64,000 bases of DNA from Spinacia oleracea. Lineage: Eukaryota > Streptophyta > Magnoliopsida > Caryophyllales > Amaranthaceae. A program made the position numbers and the translations under genes. Positions 11,860 through 22,330 of this stretch are shown here, in pieces; the stretch's first letter is position 1, and every line of letters starts with the position of its first letter. The notes beneath the pieces were generated by a model. That model saw only the letters and a list, made by a program, of their open reading frames with translations, had not been told where the DNA came from and did no database searches. Location of the stretch: NCBI RefSeq assembly GCF_020520425.1, contig NC_079492.1, positions 144,367,861 through 144,431,860 of the forward strand, written 5' to 3'.

Positions 11860-12059
11860 GGTAGTTTGTGTGATATATTTGTTGTATGATATTTATCCAA
11901 CTTGGTTTTCCTTTGATATTGTACACCAAGTATGTTACCTTTGTATTTTATTTTTTCTGTATTACTGAAGTATAATTTACAGGGAGTCAGGGATGCAGCA
12001 CTTAGCTGCAAATTCTGTTTATAGTTCCTCTGTTAGTATGGTCTTAAACAAGGAAAAGG

Positions 12060-12300
12060 TTGTGATTGGAGATAATCAGGGTTCTTAGAGGCTTTGCTTC
12101 CAACGGAAATGCAGAATTAAGTCAATACGTACTCATGGGAGAAATCAAGGCTATTTATACAGGTCTTCAGATCATTTGTGAAAGGGATTGGAGAAACTTT
12201 ATCATCTCCTCTGATTCAAAGCAGGATGTAGACATCATTTTGTTATTTTTCCAAACCAAATTGTGTTTATCTTGTGGATCTGTTTGCAGATTTTTATTGT
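12060..12300 (+). pseudogene. RNase H-like (RVT_3) domain fragment
   Basis: The frame from 12066 reads VLRGFASNGNAELSQYVLM, GEIKAIYTGLQI, and IISSDSKQDVDII. This matches the middle of the plant RNase H-like domain: the A..GE..AI..GL helix, then a strand with the catalytic-type Asp. No start or end of a full domain is present. Probably a LINE relic. It lies between the receptor relic and the next gene and may have arrived with the insertion that removed the tandem receptor copy. Confidence 0.6.
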
Positions 12301-12333
12301 ATTCGTATTTAGTACTCCGTATTACTGTTAAAA

Positions 12334-12475
12334 GTATATAAATTAGATGGTGAATTAATATTAAGTGTTGAAGAGGGAGATAAAGTGAAAGATGTTAAAT
12401 GAATATATAAATTAAATGGTGAATTGGTGTTGAATAAGAAAGATAAAGTAGAAGAAGTCTTGAAGATGAAAAGTA
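12334..12475. repeat. Imperfect tandem duplication, ~70-bp unit, two copies
   Basis: Both units begin TATATAAATTAGATGGTGAA-like and hold GATAAAGT-GAA; the second is diverged. No coding sense. Copies span about 12334-12402 and 12403-12475. Confidence 0.55.
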
Positions 12476-12854
12476 CTTCGTATAAGAAAAAAAATAAAAA
12501 CAAATTTATGAATGAAAGATGGGGTGACACGATAAAGGGGCAGACCCACAGGCCTTCATATTAGGCCGACTGTGCCATGTCTTGTCATATTTTTTCCCAA
12601 AAAAATTACGGCCCAGGCTCCGCACATGTGTTGAACCGGGATTTTTTCTTTTTCGTGTCGGCTCAGCCCGGCCCACAGTGATATTTAGCAGGACCGGTCT
12701 CTAAAACCGATGGCCCGAGTTCAAATCTTGTAGAAACCGTTATCCCTCAAAAATTCTGAATAGAAAGCTGAGCTTAATCCTCAACCACTCGACCAAGAAA
12801 GGAGTGTGGAAGAAGAAACAGAGCACATAGATTGATTGGTGAAGGAGAAGAAAA

Positions 12855-15316
12855 ATGAGAGGTCTTGTAACTTTACCACCATCTGTATCCCTCTTCTTCT
12901 TCTCTCATCATCCCCCTAATAATTCATGTCCTCAATTTTTACACCAGAAAACTACTCAACAGCAGCAGCAATTCATCTGTCTCTCATCTCCAACCTCCTC
13001 TTCATCGGTTGTTGAAGAAGAACAAGATTCACCTTTGAATTTCAGGTACATTTATTATTTTCTGGATTCTTCTTCCTTCTCTATTAAGTATGTTTATTGT
13101 GCTAAACAGCTGATTATCTATTAATTTACTGATTACCATTATAGAGTAATTTTACTAAGAAAATCAATAATTTTGGGAAATTAGGATTTTGGGGTTTGGT
13201 GGGAAATTGCTGCAACTGTTTCTATTGAATTGGGGTTTTGGCTAAACAAGTAGTACTCCCTCCGTCCCTCAAACCGTTGCGGAGTTTAATACATTTGAAT
13301 TGACTTATTAATTTAGTGGGTGTTTGTTGATAGTGGGGTATTTTTTAATATAGTTAGTGGAAAATGTGTAAGGGTGGGGAGTGGTGAGTGAGGGCTATTG
13401 ATTTTTAAATGATTTTTTGTAGGGAATAGGGGTGTAGGTGGAATAGTAGGTAAGTGTGAGAAATAATATAATATTGGTAAAGATTTCCATTTATAGAAGC
13501 TGTGCAAGTATTAAGGGACGGCCCGAAAAGGAAAGCGGTGCAAGTATTAAGGGACGGAGGGAGTAATAAACTAACAATCTAAAGCTGTGTTTGGATTTAA
13601 TGAATATACTCCCTCCGTCCCGGAATACTTGAAACGCTTTCCTTATCGGGTCGTCCCGGATTACTTGAAACGCTTCTAAAAATGGATACTTTACATAATA
13701 TTCTATTATTTTCTCACCTTATCTAAGAGCCCACCAACAACCCTACTACCCCAAATAAACATTAAAGAATTCAAGATCCCCCACCACATCCCACTATCTA
13801 TATTAAAAAAATACCCCACTACTAACTACCTTTCAATTAAATAAGAAGTCAATTATAATGAATTAAACTCCGTGTCGGTCAAACGGTTTCAAGTATTCCG
13901 GGACGGAGGGAGTACATTGATAGAAGGTTCTTGCTAGAAAAACTAATGAGGGTGAAGATGAATCATGGGTGGAAAATTTGCCAATTTTTCATCAAATATG
14001 GGTGAAAAACAATTTCCACCATTGAAAAACTTTAATGTTAGTGTAGGAAATGGATTAACTTGAATGTTAGTCCAAGAATAGCAAAAAAATTGCCTATCTT
14101 GATGATGTTTTTGGGTTTTTAAGATTGGCAAATCACGGAAAATGTTTGGTTAGCCTTAAGGGTTAGCAACCCTTAAGATACCTATAACATAAAATAATAT
14201 ATAAGTGTAATTAATTGGAGAGATAAAGTGTTATAAGGTGAGTTTCAATGCATTTGTAACCAATCACAATTTAATATTTAAAGGGTTACTAACCCTTAGG
14301 GTTACTCTATCATTATCCGCAAATCACATACCACCTCCACAGAAAGGTGATTCTTTCAAGGAATAATTTTACTTTCTTCCAAGAAAATCTCATATTTTCA
14401 AAGGTGATTTCTTTGGAAGAAGAGCATTTATCCTTGGAAGAATCATTTGCCCACCTCCACTCAAATCCTCGCATAAATCCGGGATTAGGTAGTTGTTGCA
14501 AATTATATATGCTCCATAGTTTTCTAGAGAAGTGTTTAGGAAAATGCTACATGTACACCTGGGGTACAAAATTCTCTTGTACAACACCATTAATTTGTTG
14601 ACACATCATCAAACCCACTAAAAAATAAGAATGAAAGACAATAAATATGTCATTTCAACCAATAAAAAAACATGGTGTACAAGATGTCTTATACACTAGG
14701 TGTACATGTAGTAGGATCCAGGTGTTTACAAAGAATAATTTCACTTCTTCCGGGGAAATCATTGTTTTCTCAAAGATGATTTCCTTGGAAGAAGTGAATT
14801 TATCCTTGGAATAACCATTTTCCCACCTCCACTGCAATCCTCGCATAAAGCCGGATTAGTTAGTTGTTGCAAATATATATATGCTCCATAGTTTTCGAAA
14901 GAAGGGGTTCGTTGTTGTATGGTGTTCTTGTACAAGTGTTTCCCTCCTGAATGTCATTGTTTATGTGTAGCGGGTGTAAGGGTTGTGGTAGAGAGCAGAT
15001 AGAAAATGGGTGCAACAGTGAGGGTCGGATTCAAGGCGGAATTGCTACAATACCAGGCTTTGGTTGGTGGCCGATAAAGGCTTATAGGCCTTGTCCTGGT
15101 TTTCTTGCATCTGGTGGCAACTACAGGCGACGCGGTCAAAGCATGGATGAGGTTGCCTTCGGAGGGGGCAAAAGGGTAACTTCCATGGATGACTCCGAGA
15201 CAAAGTATGACCTCCATCATTAGTTATTTGCAGTTCATCTTTTATCTGTGTCTGAGATAATTCCTTTTGTTATTTGCAGGAAGAGAGGAAAGAACAGAAA
15301 TCAATTCAAGGGATGA
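12855..15316 (+). CDS. Small Cys-rich, probably plastid protein, three exons
   Basis: Predicted join 12855-13045, 14971-15204, 15280-15316 (462 nt, 153 aa). The donors are CAG|GTACAT and ACAAA|GTATGA; the acceptors are TGTGTAG|C and TTTGCAG|G. All phases agree. Residues 1-60 are rich in Ser, Thr, Pro and Gln with few acids (QQQQQ run), like a chloroplast transit peptide. Exon 2 encodes a compact conserved-looking core: CKGCGREQIENGC (a Cys set that could bind metal or form disulfides), GFGWWPIKAYRPCPGF, and a GxNYRRRGQSMDEVAFG block. A short basic tail (KKRGKNRNQFKG) follows. I do not recognise the family; the core looks like a conserved plant protein rather than a random ORF. Intron 1 (1.9 kb) is swollen by two Stowaway MITEs and other repeats. 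The third exon is the least certain. Confidence 0.65.
13256..13563. mobile_element. Stowaway MITE in intron 1
   Basis: TIRs CTCCCTCCGTCCCT / AGGGACGGAGGGAG with TA at 13254-13255 and 13564-13565; 308 bp, non-coding. The subterminal repeat (GTGCAAGTATTAAGGGACGG) occurs twice at the right end, a common feature of this family. Confidence 0.9.
13609..13912. mobile_element. Second Stowaway MITE in intron 1
   Basis: TIRs CTCCCTCCGTCCCGGAATAC and reverse complement, TA at 13607-13608 and 13913-13914; 304 bp. It begins only 44 bases after the preceding MITE ends and belongs to a different subfamily (GAAACGCTT subterminal repeats). Confidence 0.9.
14150..14315. repeat. Short MITE-like inverted repeat element
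   Basis: Ends carry internal palindromes: CCTTAAGGGTTAGCAACCCT on the left and AGGGTTACTAACCCTTAGGG on the right, roughly inverted relative to each other. AT-rich interior, no ORF. Terminal coordinates are approximate. Confidence 0.5.
14338..14920. repeat. Direct duplication of ~190 bp flanking a small inverted-end element
   Basis: Copies at about 14338-14530 and 14728-14920 share CCTTGGAAGAA, CCCACCTCCACT, ATCCTCGCATAAA, TAGTTGTTGCAAAT and ATATGCTCCATAGTTTTC. Between them lies about 190 bp with inverted ends (CTACATGTACACC at 14551 and GGTGTACATGTAG at about 14699). The layout suggests either a large target duplication or, more likely, a tandem duplication later hit by a MITE. Sits just upstream of exon 2. 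Confidence 0.65.
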
Positions 15317-15879
15317 AAATTTCCTCATCAAATTATCAGACTTGTGTTTGCATAAGAGAGATGCTTCCAAAGTTCTGTTGATATATATTTTGTATAAATT
15401 GTCACTGCAAATATATATAGAATGTGCTAAGCATCAGTATTTGAGGAGGAACAGCTTCTTGATTCAGAGCAGAATGTTGTAGCTTGTAAAGTCCCTTGGA
15501 CAACATGATCCCTTAAAGAATATTGAAAAGTTCCTAATATGCGTTTTAAATCCCTTGAATTTTGCAACAGGCTTAAAGAAGCTAAATTAGAGAACATTGA
15601 ACCAACACAAACCCGACTGCTTCTTGAAAGTTCAAAACAGAACTCTCGACTGTAAATATTGTCATGGACACTCGTCTAATCAAATGCTTGTACTTCCCCC
15701 GTTCCTTAAATATTGCACCATAGTTCACTTTAGTGTCCATTTCTGATGGAGCCAAAGATTCATTTATTCTTTTGGCTGTGGGATGTAATGGACTAAATCA
15801 AAATTGCTCTTAATACCTCTTCGCTTCCTTTCCATGAAGTAGAAGATGGTCGTCCTGTTGTTGTCCCGTTATCGCTTTT

Positions 15880-16019
15880 GGGTCAATTGGAAACAACCTC
15901 TCTGCAATTGCAGGGGTAAGGTTGCGTACGTCCGACCCTCCCTTACCCCGCTTCTTGCGGGAGTCTCTTTGAGGCAATGGGGTAATGATAATGATAATGA
16001 TAATGATAATGATAATGAT
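15880..16019 (+). mobile_element. SINE 3' part (Au-like) with TAATGA tail
   Basis: The blocks CTCTCTGCAATTGCAGGGGT, CCGACCCTCCCTTACCCC, GCTTCTTGCGGGAG and TTTGAGGCAATGGGGTAATG are the well-known tail of Au-type plant SINEs. A six-base microsatellite (TAATGA)n at 15983-16018 forms the 3' end. The pol III promoter half is missing or too diverged to see. Confidence 0.75.
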
Positions 16020-16214
16020 GAGTTCACTTTACTTTTTCCAACACATATTTTGACTCGTAATATATTGATATTTATAAAATATATATATCGATACGAATTT
16101 AACAAGATCTCACATAACTATAATTGGATATGAATCACATAATGTGACTAAAGATCTAGTGTGAACAGTGTAAAAAACAAGATGGTGTGATATTCATGGA
16201 ACGGAGTAAGTATT

Positions 16215-16421
16215 TTAAGAACAAGCAACAATCCTGGCATGAACACTAGCAACATCAACACCCTTGCATAACAGAACATTCTCCGCTCCAATCAAGACTG
16301 GCCAACAGAAGTTTGTGTGCTGCAGCACCTCGCAATAGCCACGCTCACCTTGAACTACAGAACATAAGAGCCTATCATTTTCAGATCTAACTATCTCTGC
16401 ATCATCATTTTCATCATAATC
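16215..16421 (-). other. Possible orphan 3' exon, unrecognised
   Basis: On the minus strand an acceptor-like TTTGCAAG at 16429-16422 is followed by an open frame with ordinary codon use, encoding DYDENDDAEIVRSEND and then GVDVASVHARIVACS before a stop at 16215-16217. It lies downstream of the Ycf20-like stop on the same strand. It could be an alternative last exon of that gene, a separate gene fragment, or chance. I do not recognise the protein. Confidence 0.3.
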
Positions 16422-16644
16422 CTTGCAAACCAACAGAAATCAACAGGTTTTTCATCTCAAGAATTTAAAAATCAGATAACTATACTGTATTCTCTTGCCA
16501 ATTTACAAACTAAATAGCTTTACAGCATACCAAAACTCTGAACTGATTGTTAGCATCAAAGAAAGATACTGACCTCGAGTTGTGTCGGAGAAATGATACA
16601 TTGTACAGATTACATTGTTGTTTCTATATTATGAATAGGAACTT

Positions 16645-18323
16645 TCAGCTTCCCAATTTGAAAGCATCTACAAAAAGGCCTAAGCAAACACCGGCTTTCC
16701 AATAGTTGATGAGCACAACTAAAGATTGTAGCCTCCCACTTGGTAATGTACTTCTTTTGTACATGAGCATACCAATACCCTCGATGGCAGCTACTACAAT
16801 ACCTGCAACCAATACATCCCAATCACCCGTCTGACCAAGTACTGTTGCTAGTGCGTTAGCAGTGTAGAATCCCAGCAACAGAAGAAAAACTTTCATCGGG
16901 AAATTCTTTCTAGCAGAATTCAACTTTGCTAGCAGCTGCCTGCCACCTGCAATCACAATCCTGCTAAGCCGTGTTTGCCCAAGACCCGAGGAGTCCTCGT
17001 TAATATCATTTTGCTGATTGCCATTACCGGATAATCCACCAGTATCTAAAGCAAATTTGAGTTTCCAACAGTGTCTTCCCCTGTGAAAACTGCTCAAGCA
17101 CATCAACGTGGGGGTTAGAGATGGCTTGAGTTAGTCACCAAATGCATACATGAACGTCAAATTATTTTTTTTGGTTTGAAGATGTGGGAATAACACCAAA
17201 AATTAGGTGAAGGTCACACCGGGATCTTGATAGGAACCAAATTGGGAAACTTGATAGGATTGCAAGAACTTGGCTGAATTATCCGTCGCTTTGCAGATTA
17301 GACGGTGCTGACTAATGTGTAGTAACAAATTTAACATAATACTGCACCATCACAAAAAGGGAACTAAAGCATGAACTTGGATTGGATAACTTTTGCCTTG
17401 GACGGATAGGGGAGTACAGCAATCATAAGACCATGTTTTCAAATTTTGAAGAAACTGTACCACCAGTGTTTTGTCCAAGAGATATGTTTGCCCAATGTGA
17501 TACTTAAATATACTTCAATTACCCCAATCCTCTCTTACAAAGACTAATAAGTTAAAAAAAAAACCAACCAAATGTCATCAAGCAAAGTTTACAGCTAGGT
17601 TACCAAAAACATACTGACTAAGGTAACTGATTAGAACCACAAAACGAAGATAGATGACACATTAAACACAACACCCTTAATATCATGGAATATAAATAAA
17701 CTAAGGTAACTGCTGAAAAAACAAGAGTGTCTGTTGTTCGTTCTTCATACAGGAAGACTAACACAAATACGGAGTATAAAAACTTTCATGTAGATAAGTT
17801 AACACTGAAGATATATTACCAACAGTCAAACACCCTCATCTAGTAAACTTCCCTTCATTATCTCATACCTTTGAGAGCAGCAAACAGTTCTAATAGCCAT
17901 TAGCCAAGGTTTCTCTCTTAGGATCAACAAGCTAAATAATCAAACTAACAAGACTCGATGCACTCAAATCACCAAGTTTTAAGTAAAAAGGATGATAGAA
18001 TCACTCTCAGGAAATGACACAATTCTCTTTAGTAGTGTTTCCTCAAACAGTAGCAACTCTAACAAGTTAGAAGCACCACACTGATATCAATTGTGAAATG
18101 CAAAAGACCTCAGACAACAACACATCACTGTATTGCAATTGGGAAAACTATCATTTAAACGACTAGTTTGAAGCTCTACACACCTCCTGTTGGAGAAAGA
18201 CAGTGATTTTGGAGCAATGTTTGTCAAACCCTGCCTGATCAATAACTTGTTCTCTTGGGTATGAAAAATCTCCGAAACACGACATTGCTTCAACTGCATT
18301 TCTGTATACAAGAAATGCGGCAT
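16645..18323 (-). CDS. Ycf20-like plastid protein, two coding exons
   Basis: Predicted join 18323-18184 and 17080-16645 on the minus strand (576 nt, 191 aa). The donor is AG|GTGTGT and the acceptor TTTTCACAG|G, phase 2, intron 1103 bp. Residues 1-46 from MPHFLYTEMQ are basic and Ser-rich, as in a transit peptide. The rest is the Ycf20/DUF565 domain: SARKNFPMKVFLLLLGFYTA, a membrane segment reaching ATVLGQTGDWDVLVAG, a second segment VVAAIEGIGMLMY, and the typical ending VLINYWKAGVCLGLFVDAFK with LGS at the C-terminus. Nuclear Ycf20-like proteins of land plants are plastid-located, and one has been linked to non-photochemical quenching (family knowledge). An upstream ATG at 18341 is possible. 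A TTTTGCAG just before the chosen ATG suggests a 5'-UTR intron acceptor, with a possible GC-type donor near 18657. The core call is firm; the first exon is less so. Confidence 0.82.
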
Positions 18324-18796
18324 TGCCTGCAAAATCATTGTTCCCATCTCAGAATTTTGCAAAATCCGAGGGCTAATTTCATCAAAACACTTAATCTTCA
18401 ACGAACACAGATTCATGCTAATCTATAAACCCTAAACCAATTACACAGATTAAATTGGACAAGAAATTTTGAAGTTATGAATGCAACAAATGAATTTCAA
18501 TCAAACACCCTAATAATTGCAAATCTTAATCAAAATTCAGAAGTTTGAGCTTTCAAAACCCTAGAATTACAAGCAAAGTGACACCCAATTGACAAAAATT
18601 GAAGGATTGGGGAATTAATTTGAAAAAGTAGAATGAATAAATGGAAGAACTTGCCTGGGAAAATGAGGAAGGAGAGAGAAGCATGACTGGTTTTATACCT
18701 GAACCATTGACACTTCCCGACTGCGAATCAACCGGGTTGGGTATTATGAGAAATTCCTAAGCAATCTCCTATGAATAATATGATTTCAGTATTAAA

Positions 18797-18862
18797 AAAT
18801 GGGTTCTCAGGATTCGAACCCAGAACCAATCGGATGGAGTAGATAATTTTCCTTATTAGATT
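18797..18862. other. Plastid-derived fragment (NUPT): trnK-UUU 3' exon
   Basis: The stretch GATTCGAACCCAGAACCAAT followed by CGGATGGAGTAGATAATTTT looks like the antisense of the chloroplast trnK-UUU 3' exon and adjoining intron, with several substitutions. It is non-functional here: the 5' exon is absent. Recognition is from memory of the plastid layout. Confidence 0.6.
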
Positions 18863-18974
18863 CTCTTTTCTTTCGCCATTACATCATAATTCACTCAAAA
18901 AAAAATCGGATCTGATAGAAAATTATTTGATTCTTCCGCTTCGATGAAATCAGAATAGCTCTTATAGTACTCTA

Positions 18975-19070
18975 TTTATTTGTATGAATTCAAATGGGAT
19001 TCAACTACTACAACAACAACAAAGCCTTAGTCCCAAAATGATTTGGGATCGGCTAACATGAATCGTCGTA
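18975..19070. repeat. SINE/retroelement-type tail repeat
   Basis: ACTACTACAACAACAACAAA followed by GCCTTAGTCCCAAAATGATT and TGGGATCGGCTAACATGAAT is a block found dispersed in many plant genomes at the end of short retroelements. Boundaries are not clear. Between here and 19380 a diverged 45-bp direct repeat occurs (AAATTTAAGTTTAACCATTT at about 19271 and 19338). Confidence 0.5.
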
Positions 19071-19404
19071 GGAGATCGTCATTATCACCAATCAAACCAA
19101 AAAGGAGCAAGAAGTAATAAGAAAAACAATGAAGAGAAAGTGGAATTAATGAAAGTAAGATAAGAGAAAAATGTATATATATTATAGAAGAAATATTGTA
19201 AGAGATAATAAAAAATAAGTAAAGTTTAAAATAAATGAATAAGTAAAATAAGCATATTTCAAAATAGCATGTAAATTTAAGTTTAACCATTTCCGATTCA
19301 TGAAGAGCTAAATCATTTTCGGATTCAACTACTTCCGTAAATTTAAGTTTAACCATTTCCGATTTTGCCTTTTTTTTCAAAATCTATTTGAATCATAGAA
19401 CTAT

Positions 19405-19530
19405 AAGGAAATATATGATCAACCAAGATTTCTCGAATTTGAAAAAGCGTCAGAAGAAATGGTTCGATCCTCTTATTTTCTTTCTAGAACTGAGAGATTC
19501 ATGAATCGGGATCCTGATGCATATAGATAC
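19405..19530 (+). other. Plastid-derived fragment (NUPT): part of ycf2
   Basis: The frame from about 19417 reads [20 protein letters not shown], and after a small shift [10 protein letters not shown] at about 19501-19530. This matches an internal stretch of chloroplast ycf2. It is a broken nuclear copy with a frameshift near 19482, directly followed by Gypsy sequence. Together with the trnK piece 600 bases away it suggests fragments of plastid DNA that were joined or scattered here. Confidence 0.7.
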
Positions 19531-19599
19531 AATCAATTTGAACTATTTCTATTCAATTTGAAATTGCAATTCTCCTATTTTTAAAATATCAAACGGATG

Positions 19600-20102
19600 A
19601 CCAAAAATCTCGAGAAAGTCTTTAATTTGCATAATGGTCTCTTCGAACCACCGAAAAAGAAGCTACTGGAGCAGACAACTTTTCATTTGGTGTATGGTTC
19701 CGAGGTAGTCATCCCCGTAGAGATTGGCACAGAAAGCTTAAGGATCCAAGCATACAACAAGTATGATGGAATCCATGGTGAAAGCAATGACCAACTTCTG
19801 GCCGAATCTTTAGATCTGCTGAATAAAGCTCGGAACGATGCCAGAACACTTAATGCAACCTATCAACATAGAACGTCAGAACTTCAATGCAACACTACAT
19901 CCGAACAGTTAATGTCAGACATATGAAGGTCAGGGATCTAGTGCTCAGAAACTCTGCATCGGTTCAGAAAGACCGAAATCATGGAAAACTTTCTGCAACA
20001 TGGGAAGGTCCATACATCATCCATGAAGAAAAATACCCGGTACTTATATGCTCAGGCAGTTTAACAGAAAAGTCTTGGAGAACCATTGGAAAAAAACTTT
20101 GA
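19600..20102 (+). pseudogene. Ty3/Gypsy integrase C-terminal relic
   Basis: The frame 19597-19926 holds TTFHLVYGSEVVIPVEIGTE and DLLNKARNDARTLNATYQHR, typical of the end of Gypsy (Tat/Athila-like) integrase. After a frame change near 19900, VRHMKVRDLVLRNSAS and GKLSATWEGPYII give the integrase C-terminal (GPY/F-type) module. No LTR or reverse transcriptase was found next to it. A dead fragment. Confidence 0.8.
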
Positions 20103-21140
20103 CTGACTTTCTCTTAAGTTTATGAAATTAATTGGACAATGAAAATTAGTTGTTCGTCATAAACAAAACAACATTAGTTATAAATTTTACATAATCAAAT
20201 TATTTGGTAATGTTTCTTAAATTTAATATATTGATGAAATAAATTTTTAGAATGTGTTAACAGATTTGAAAAGTTGTCAATCAATATCTTTTGTTATTTA
20301 AGTTTCCTATTATAAATATATGTTAATTTATCTTTTCTTTTAATTGATTAATTTGCCCTTTTTAAGTAGAGTGGCTCAAAGGGAAGGATTGGGATTTTGG
20401 AGCCCTCTCATTCTCTATTACTCTGCTTTAATAATATAGATAGATATCCTTACACTATTATATCTACACGACATGACATATATTCCGTATAAAAGTACTT
20501 CGTACTACCTCCATTCCACAATACATGTAACATTTCTTTTTGTACGTATTCCAACACGCTTTTTTGGATATTAATATCTCTAAATACGTATAAGTAAAAA
20601 TTATAAAAAGTTGATATTTGAAATCGTCGTATTGATACGAATTTAACAAAATCTCACTTGATTATATTTTTACATACATAATGATGAAAAAAGATTGTCA
20701 AAGTTAATTGATAAATAGTGTCCAAATGAGAAATGATGAATAATGAAATACGGAGTATTAAATTCGGATAGGTATCTTTTGTAATAGTCACAAAGGAAAC
20801 CTATCACCCTTAAAATCATTGATCACGTGGGGTAGGTCAACCAAAGTGTATCGTTATTCGACGCCCGTGTACGTTAATATCGCCCGCATTATTGAAGTGA
20901 AAGTACAAACTTGCCCTTATAATAAACTTACCCCCTCCCATCATATTTTTTTCACCCCTTCCCCTCAGGCCCTCATCCCCCCTCCCCCCTCCGTCGGCAG
21001 TCCTAAGAACTCCACCGGAAAAAAATCCGGCAGGCCTAAGATCCTCGCCGGAAAAAAAAATCCGGCTAATTTTTTTTTTTTTTAATATTTTTTGTTGGCA
21101 ATCTTCCAAACTCATATAATTACCACAATAATGATCCCTA
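20103..21140. other. AT-rich spacer with decayed MITE ends
   Basis: A left MITE-like terminus ACTACCTCCATTCCACAATA (20504) has no matching right end. GTCACAAAGGAAACCTATCACC near 20788 resembles the repeats upstream of the glycosyltransferase gene at 23848-23906. 20930-21070 is rich in C and A-runs (CCGGAAAAAAA twice). No gene seen. Confidence 0.45.
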
Positions 21141-21147
21141 AAATTTA

Positions 21148-21433
21148 CTCCCTCCGTCCCAGATTAGTTGTTACACTTACCTTTGCACAAAGTTTTAGGT
21201 GATAAGTGGTTGTTTGGTTATCAATTGTTATTTTATTGAAAAAGTAGATGTGATAGGAGTTAGTGGGGTATTATTTTAATTGAATAAGAGAGAGTGTGGG
21301 GACAAAAAAAATATTTAGTGGGAAGAGAGAGACAATATAATAATAGTGGGGTCATTCCTAATTTAGAAGTGTAACAACTAATCTGGGACGGCCAAAAAAG
21401 GAAAGTGTAACAACTAATCTGGGACGGAGGGAG
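21148..21433. mobile_element. Stowaway MITE
   Basis: TIRs CTCCCTCCGTCCCAGATTAG and reverse complement, TA at 21146-21147 and 21434-21435; 286 bp, non-coding. The right end repeats GTGTAACAACTAATCTGGGA twice. Confidence 0.9.
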
Positions 21434-21666
21434 TATAATTTTTTTCGCTGCGGATTATATTTAATTTTCCGTTAATATAATAAATTATAATCAACTAAAA
21501 TAACTACATTGAACAATCAAAATGAAAACAGAAAATTAAAAAATAAAATTAAAACAAATAAAATAGGAAATAATATATTCAACAACAAATTAAATAACAT
21601 AATCAGAAATTGAATTAACACAACAATAAATAAAAAAAATATTAAAAAAAAAAATTGAAACTTCCT

Positions 21667-21815
21667 GCGTACACGAAATGCGGGGAATCCATTCCCGCCA
21701 CGCAAACACCGTGCGCCAGTGACATGGGAGTGGTGCACCAGATATGAACGGCCCACATGTCACCGGTGCACAACCTTTGCGCGGCGTTAATGGAGGCCCC
21801 GCAATTCGTGTGCGC
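21667..21815. repeat. Large imperfect GC-rich palindrome (60-bp arms)
   Basis: Arms 21667-21726 and 21756-21815 are reverse complements with roughly a dozen differences (shared blocks: ACACGAA-TGCGGGG, TCCATT, CGCAAA, GTGACATG). Loop about 29 bases. It starts a GC-rich stretch (to about 22290) within AT-rich DNA. Several overlapping ORFs run through it on both strands, none recognisable. Confidence 0.7.
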
Positions 21816-22330
21816 GAGATAGAACGAAAAAATGAAAAAAAAACCTTGGTCGTCGGCGATAATGGTGGAGGCAACGGCGTCGACGTAGGCCTCTTTTTGG
21901 GAGCCATTTTCGTTGATAACTCAACCGGCGAGAACGAATATATGGGCGGCGAGATTTGGATTGTCAACTACGAACGCCGTCGCGAAACAGATAACAGATG
22001 AGTGCTTCGTAGCACCAAAGTGCGGTTTGGCGAGCGGGAGGCGCAGCGACGGCGAGAAGTGAGTGCTCCGGCGACCCCGGTGCGAGCAAGAGGGGTGTGT
22101 TGTGAGATTCGATCGATGGGGTTCGCTGGACAAAAACAGAGACAGAGAAGGAGGAAGGGCGAGGGCAGCGAGAAAAACCATCGGAGTTGGGCTGAGGTGG
22201 TGCCGGCGAAACACCTTGGGCAACCGGAGAAATAATGGAGGTAAGGAAAGAACAGAGAAGGGGGAAATGTGATGAGGAAGGGGGGGTGAATTTGATTTCA
22301 AAGGGCAAAATCGTACTTTCATGCAAAAAA
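21816..22330. other. GC-rich stretch, possible gene fragment, unrecognised
   Basis: Higher GC than any neighbour, with Pro/Ser-rich ORFs on the minus strand (22326-21964 and 21967-21590) and Arg/Gly-rich ORFs on the plus strand. These are the usual products of GC-rich DNA in shadow frames. No motif was recognised. It may be transposon interior or a captured 5' exon. Confidence 0.35.

Noticed and set aside
18800-18835. Functional tRNA-Lys gene
   Set aside because: Only a mutated 3' exon of the plastid gene is present, without the 5' half.
21590-22326. Overlapping Pro/Ser-rich ORFs on the minus strand
   Set aside because: GC-rich shadow frames on both strands, no motif, one runs through the palindrome.
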